Assembly (NCBI GenBank): GCA_011316305.1
Contig: SAUG01000038.1
Location: forward strand, 1-64,000
Source of the DNA: Rusavskia elegans
Lineage: Eukaryota > Ascomycota > Lecanoromycetes > Teloschistales > Teloschistaceae
Length of the DNA: 64,000 bases
Reading direction: 5' to 3'
Made by a program: the position numbers and the translations under genes. Positions within the stretch are counted from its first letter, which is position 1; every line of letters begins with the position of its first letter. Below the pieces are notes generated by a model, which worked only from the letters and a program-made list of their open reading frames with translations, did no database searches and was not told the DNA's origin. Shown in pieces: positions 60,133 through 64,000 of this stretch.

Positions 60133-61155
60133 TGGGCACCATCTTACCGACAGTGTGTTGTTTCTCACTGTAGCATTTCTTTCGGGGCCTCGTAAGCCGG
60201 CGTTCACTGCTGGGTTGATGAGTACTTTCCATTATTAGGGAACGTCCAGCGTTCTCAGGTTATTATTCAGTCATTAACTTAATATTAGCGAGGCTCTTCT
60301 GTCGCGTCAAAAGTCGCAGCAAAGGGTTGTTTGTGTTTCATTGCAGTGTTGAGATTGAGAGGACACTTGCCATTTGCCCAGACACCGATTCTCTACCAAA
60401 ATTGTTGTTGCGGTCGACTCGTTCTGGCATCGGAAAGTTTTCTAGGATCAGCACCGACCACGAGTCGAAGAAACGATAGAAGCGTAGAATTGTGCTATTT
60501 CGACCCGAACGTATGTAACTACCTCGTCTCTCACATCTCAAGTAATTAGAACGCGCGGACGGATTGGGTGAACGAACATGAGTGACCCGTCACCAAACCA
60601 GACTCGCAATCCCCCCCCCCCAGCTTGTTTGAAAAGAAGCCTGTGATAGCCAACGTCCCACCCTTGGTACCCCCTAGGTACTCTTGCTCCCCCAAATAGT
60701 CTACACCGATACAGCAAACCGCCCATGACACAGGTACATTACAAGCCACCGCTTTCAAAAATCCACAGAAAGAAGAAATGAAAAAGCAACATAAATCTCC
60801 AGACAATGACGACGACATCGGGCAGGTGCTACTGACAGGCCAAAGGTGCAAAAGAAAAAAGAGATGAGAAAAGAAATACGCAGTCCCGCCCGGTCTAGGT
60901 TCCATACCACACTTTTGAGCATCTCCCACCCCGCCCAACACCGTCCTGCTGTACAGCCACGCTATGCAGACAAACTGGAGATCTATCGCATATCCTGAAC
61001 ACTCATCCGACGAGGAATGCGCTGCGTCAACCCAACTCCGCCACCCGGGTAACAAATGCTTGCCGTCGCTTCTCCTAACAATCTGCTCCGTCTAATTTGC
61101 CGTGCCCGCGCCAACGCTGAGTTAATGAAAGGGACTGCATCGTTCCGGAATCCGT
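60133..61155. other. convergent intergenic region, 1.0 kb
   Basis: 3' flanks of two convergent genes. It contains a poly-C run at 60611-60621. Open frames here are unsupported. Confidence 0.4.
60611..60621. repeat. poly-C run
   Basis: Eleven consecutive C residues in intergenic DNA. Confidence 0.8.
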
Positions 61156-63240
61156 TCAGGTCGGCGACTTATTCGAGTTGGCCCCGTTCCTTCGGTTGTC
61201 GTCATTCATCGATAGCCCGCCCAATCCGCTCGAAAGGAAGGCGAATGGGTCAGGCCCACCGTCCATACCACCGTAGTTTGCACCGCTGTAAGTAGAACCA
61301 TTCGGTGCGCCAGCCGATGGAGGCCCGTTGTTTGCAGATGTGAAGGCGACTTCTGCGGCGCGGCTATCAAAGGGTCCTCCAGAATGTGCACCACCGCCCT
61401 GGCCATACCCTGTATTCATGGGAGGATAAGCTCCAGCGGGGGCTCCGAGTCCCGAGGGCAATGCGTAGGTGCTGGGTGGCCCACCGTATTGATGACCACC
61501 AAACCCACCAGCGCCGAACCCACCGGCAGCGCCAGCAAATGGGCCTGGACCTGGTGTACCAGCTACAGACGGAGGGCCCATGCCGTATCCAGAGGGTGAC
61601 TCCAGCGGAGAAGGGAAAGCCGAGTCGGCTACGACAGCAGCCCCGGCGCGACTAGCTCCACACCGTAGACAGCTGACGTTTTTGGCAAAGTTGTGGTACC
61701 CGCACCCTTCAGAACCACACTTCCAATCGCCAGCCCTGAACGGTACCATGCCGCCGCCACCCATACCGCGTCCGTGACCCATTCCGTGACCGCCATGGTG
61801 ACCCATAGGGTGATGATGCGCCATCATATGTGGAGGCGCACCGTAGCCGTAACCCGAATAACCCATGGGGTCTCCGCCTGGCCCTGCAGACACAGCTGGG
61901 AAGGAACATCGAAAACATGCCGTCCGCCGTTGAAAGTTGGAAAACCCACATGACGGGCAGGTCCAGTCGCCAGGCCTGGGACGGTTTTTGCTGGGGGGGA
62001 ACGGGGTGAGAATCTCGGCGGCACGATCGAGGACCCGGCTTGAGGATGGCGAGACTTCGATTGCTTTCTCGTTCAAAGCGCGCCCGTTCATACACAGACT
62101 CTCGGCGGCCTGCAGACAATTAGCACACGGGAACAGAAGGGCCGCTTGACGTTAGTAGCAAACATATCGACAGTCATTGGTAGGATATCACAAGAAGTCA
62201 ACTGACCTCTTCATGAGACGAGAAGACGGCGAATCCAGATCCCGTGGGCTTGTGTTGGTCTGGGGTGCGCAGGGTCCAGAAAGCGATGGGTCTACCCCCG
62301 AACTGAGTGAACCAGCTTTCAAGTTCTGACTGCGTAGTGTCATGTGGTAGACCGCTCATATGAAGGACCTTACTCCTTTCCGACAGAAAGGCGCGAACGT
62401 CAGCTCTTGCATCCATAGGTCGGGTTAGGACATCCGGATGGTCTTGCGGTGGCTGAGACTTGTGGATCAATCCACGGAGAACCCGTGCCAAGGTGACAGC
62501 TTCCTCCATCGCACGACGGGGGGACGCTGGCGCCAGCGCTTGCAGATGAAAGGGCAAGTTGTGTTTTATAGGAGCCGAGGACTGAACGGGTTCGACCTCG
62601 AGTGCGGCGCAGATATTGGCCAAGGAGCTCGGACCGAAAGGCAGAGACTCGGGATGGTGTTGTTGCCAGCGCTGGTATTCGGTACGCAAGTCGTAGGTGC
62701 GTGAATGCTGTAAATAAGGGGGTAGCACGACCGCTTTATCCCGGGCTTCGCGTGGAAGCTGGACGCGCAAGTCCCAAGAATCCAGAGTGACGAAAGAGAA
62801 CTCCAAGTTGTCGCGGAGCAATTGCTCTTGGGCGAAACTGTCGAAGCGGTTGATGGCATCCCGAAAAGAACCGGCGGTGCGTACATGCTCCCAAGTCAAT
62901 GTGGTGAGGCTTGCTGTCGAATCTGTCAGCATGGAGTGACCTATGTACAGAATATCAAGAAACTGACTGCAGAGCGGCGTGATAGGAGTGTTGACGGGCT
63001 TCACGAGGACGCTCTCCCGGTACATCTGCAGCGGTCAATAAGTTATGCCTGACTGGGTGGCAAGTGTCTGGTCGGGAGGGATACCTCGTCACACGTCTTA
63101 GCATTCAGCAGGAGCCAACCGATCTCAATGACTTCGGCGGAATCTTTCGTCACGTAGACACCATGTTCGTCGCAGGTGGTGGCCACATGAATGACAACAT
63201 AGCGGTCAATGCTGGGCTTTTGGGGCTGGTTACTGGCCAT
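61156..63240 (-). CDS. NRP1: Nrp1-like RNA-binding protein (exonuclease-like, RRM, two RanBP2 zinc fingers)
   Basis: Exons 63085-63240, 62968-63025, 62207-62922 and 61156-62109 give 627 residues. Residues 1 to about 210 form an ERI1-like DEDD exonuclease fold (TTCDEHGVYVTKDSAEVIEIGWLLLNAKT...TLTWEHVRTAGSFRDAINRFDSF). The first motif reads H-V-A-T-T where active enzymes have D-x-E-T-T, so it is probably catalytically dead. An RRM (KVLHMSGLPHDTTQSELESWFTQFGGRPIAF) is followed by two RanBP2-type zinc fingers, DWTCPSCGFSNFQRRTACFRC and DWKCGSEGCGYHNFAKNVSCLRC. The tail is Gly/Tyr/Met-rich, low-complexity and prion-like. Yeast Nrp1 is a stress-granule-associated RNA-binding protein; the role here is inferred from it. 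Confidence 0.9.
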
Positions 63241-64000
63241 GTTGTCGGGCCAATGTCAAAATGGGGGAGAATGAAAGAGTCCCAGGCTGGGTGGAGGGCT
63301 AAGAGTGAGTCCGAGGCCGGACGAAGTGCAGGCGCAAGAGGTGGTGACGTCTCAATGGATTCAATGTGGAGGCGCGAGGTAGAGTAAAGCTGATAGACAG
63401 CGTCTCGGGTGCTGGCGCAACTTACGAAAACGGGATCCGGCCTCGGGGGATGGTAAGAACAGGGCAGAGGGGGAGGGGGAGAGAGAGAAAGGGGAGCTTG
63501 AAGGGATCCTGAGAGTTGGGAAGCTGGGAGTCGGTGTTCGAAATTACCGTCTAAAATTTTCTGGGAGGACGCGCCAAGCCAACGGTTTCTCCTGTTTCAT
63601 AATCACATCACACGATGATACATCCACCAAAATTACCTTATACCGCACCTCGCGGCGAGCAGAAACATCCGGACACTACGGAGGTAGGCCTATCGTCTCA
63701 TGCAATTTGGTAGTACATCCGATTTGGCCGGCAGTCGAGGTACCGAATGCCCACTCCGCCAAGTCGATTCGAAGGAATCTGAGAGTGTCCGAACGCTCAC
63801 CGCGACTGTTGTTTATGTTTACGCTCTGTCATCTCGGAGTCGGAGCGAAGTCTCGTGGAACATGACTCCTGACAGACGAGACTGACAGGCACCGACCTCA
63901 GCTCAACAAGAGCAGTGATATTATTGATGTCGCTTGTACTATCAAACCCCAACTTCAGGGGTCCGTCTCCAGCAAAGGTTCTTTATGCGCAGGCTTACTT
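63241..64000. other. upstream region of NRP1 to window end
   Basis: Promoter of the NRP1-like gene, with purine-rich tracts at about 63460-63500. No further gene is supported before the window ends. Confidence 0.4.

Overview
The window is nuclear DNA from a filamentous ascomycete (Pezizomycotina). Genes are dense on both strands and carry short introns (mostly 42-80 nt, GT...AG, with CTNAC-type branch sites). Fungus-specific proteins are present: HapX, Cyk3, Mim1, an Nrp1-like protein, a GH16-CBM18 wall enzyme and a STAND-type N-terminal domain protein. I cannot fix the class from sequence alone; a eurotiomycete, lecanoromycete or dothideomycete is possible. Splice models were built by eye from donor/acceptor sites, reading phase and family similarity. 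Where I give exon coordinates, the phases close to a whole number of codons.

Layout. 0-7.4 kb: glucosidase II alpha (-), nucleoside diphosphate kinase (+), SPO11 (+) and the ERAD ubiquitin-conjugating enzyme UBC7 (-). 8-19.3 kb: a STAND-N-like coiled-coil protein (+), a secreted 678-residue protein of unknown function (-), the mitochondrial scramblase-like AIM25 (+), the outer-membrane insertase MIM1 (-) and an unknown small gene (-). 19.9-26.3 kb: GH16-CBM18 (+), then SDH3 (-) and OXA1 (+), which are divergent and share a 241-bp promoter. 28.3-32 kb: the iron regulator HapX (-), followed by a gene-poor TA-rich stretch holding an inverted-repeat mobile-element relic. 32-46.3 kb: SHP1/p47 (+), a small secreted cysteine protein (+), a MET12-type methylenetetrahydrofolate reductase (+), CYK3 (-), a secreted lysozyme/transglycosylase-like protein (+), a GGCT/AIG2 protein (-) and an ANY1/PQ-loop protein (+). 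48.5-63.3 kb: a secreted protein with eight GNDDNAAV repeats (+), UBP15/USP7 in nine exons (-), a mitochondrial dehydrogenase kinase (+), an 834-residue unknown protein (+) and an Nrp1-like RNA-binding protein (-).

Most genes are conserved single-copy housekeeping functions, with no operon-like pathway. Themes are mitochondria (AIM25, MIM1, SDH3, OXA1, the PDK-family kinase) and ubiquitin/Cdc48 (UBC7, SHP1, UBP15); this looks like coincidence rather than a cluster. I found no secondary-metabolite cluster, rRNA, convincing tRNA or CRISPR. The accessory signals worth following are the inverted-repeat relic at 29988-30566, the small secreted gene at 35129 with an open frame continuing past its stop, the Asp-rich repeat protein at 48525, and three coherent genes I cannot assign (11300-13840, 18859-19260, 57580-60132).
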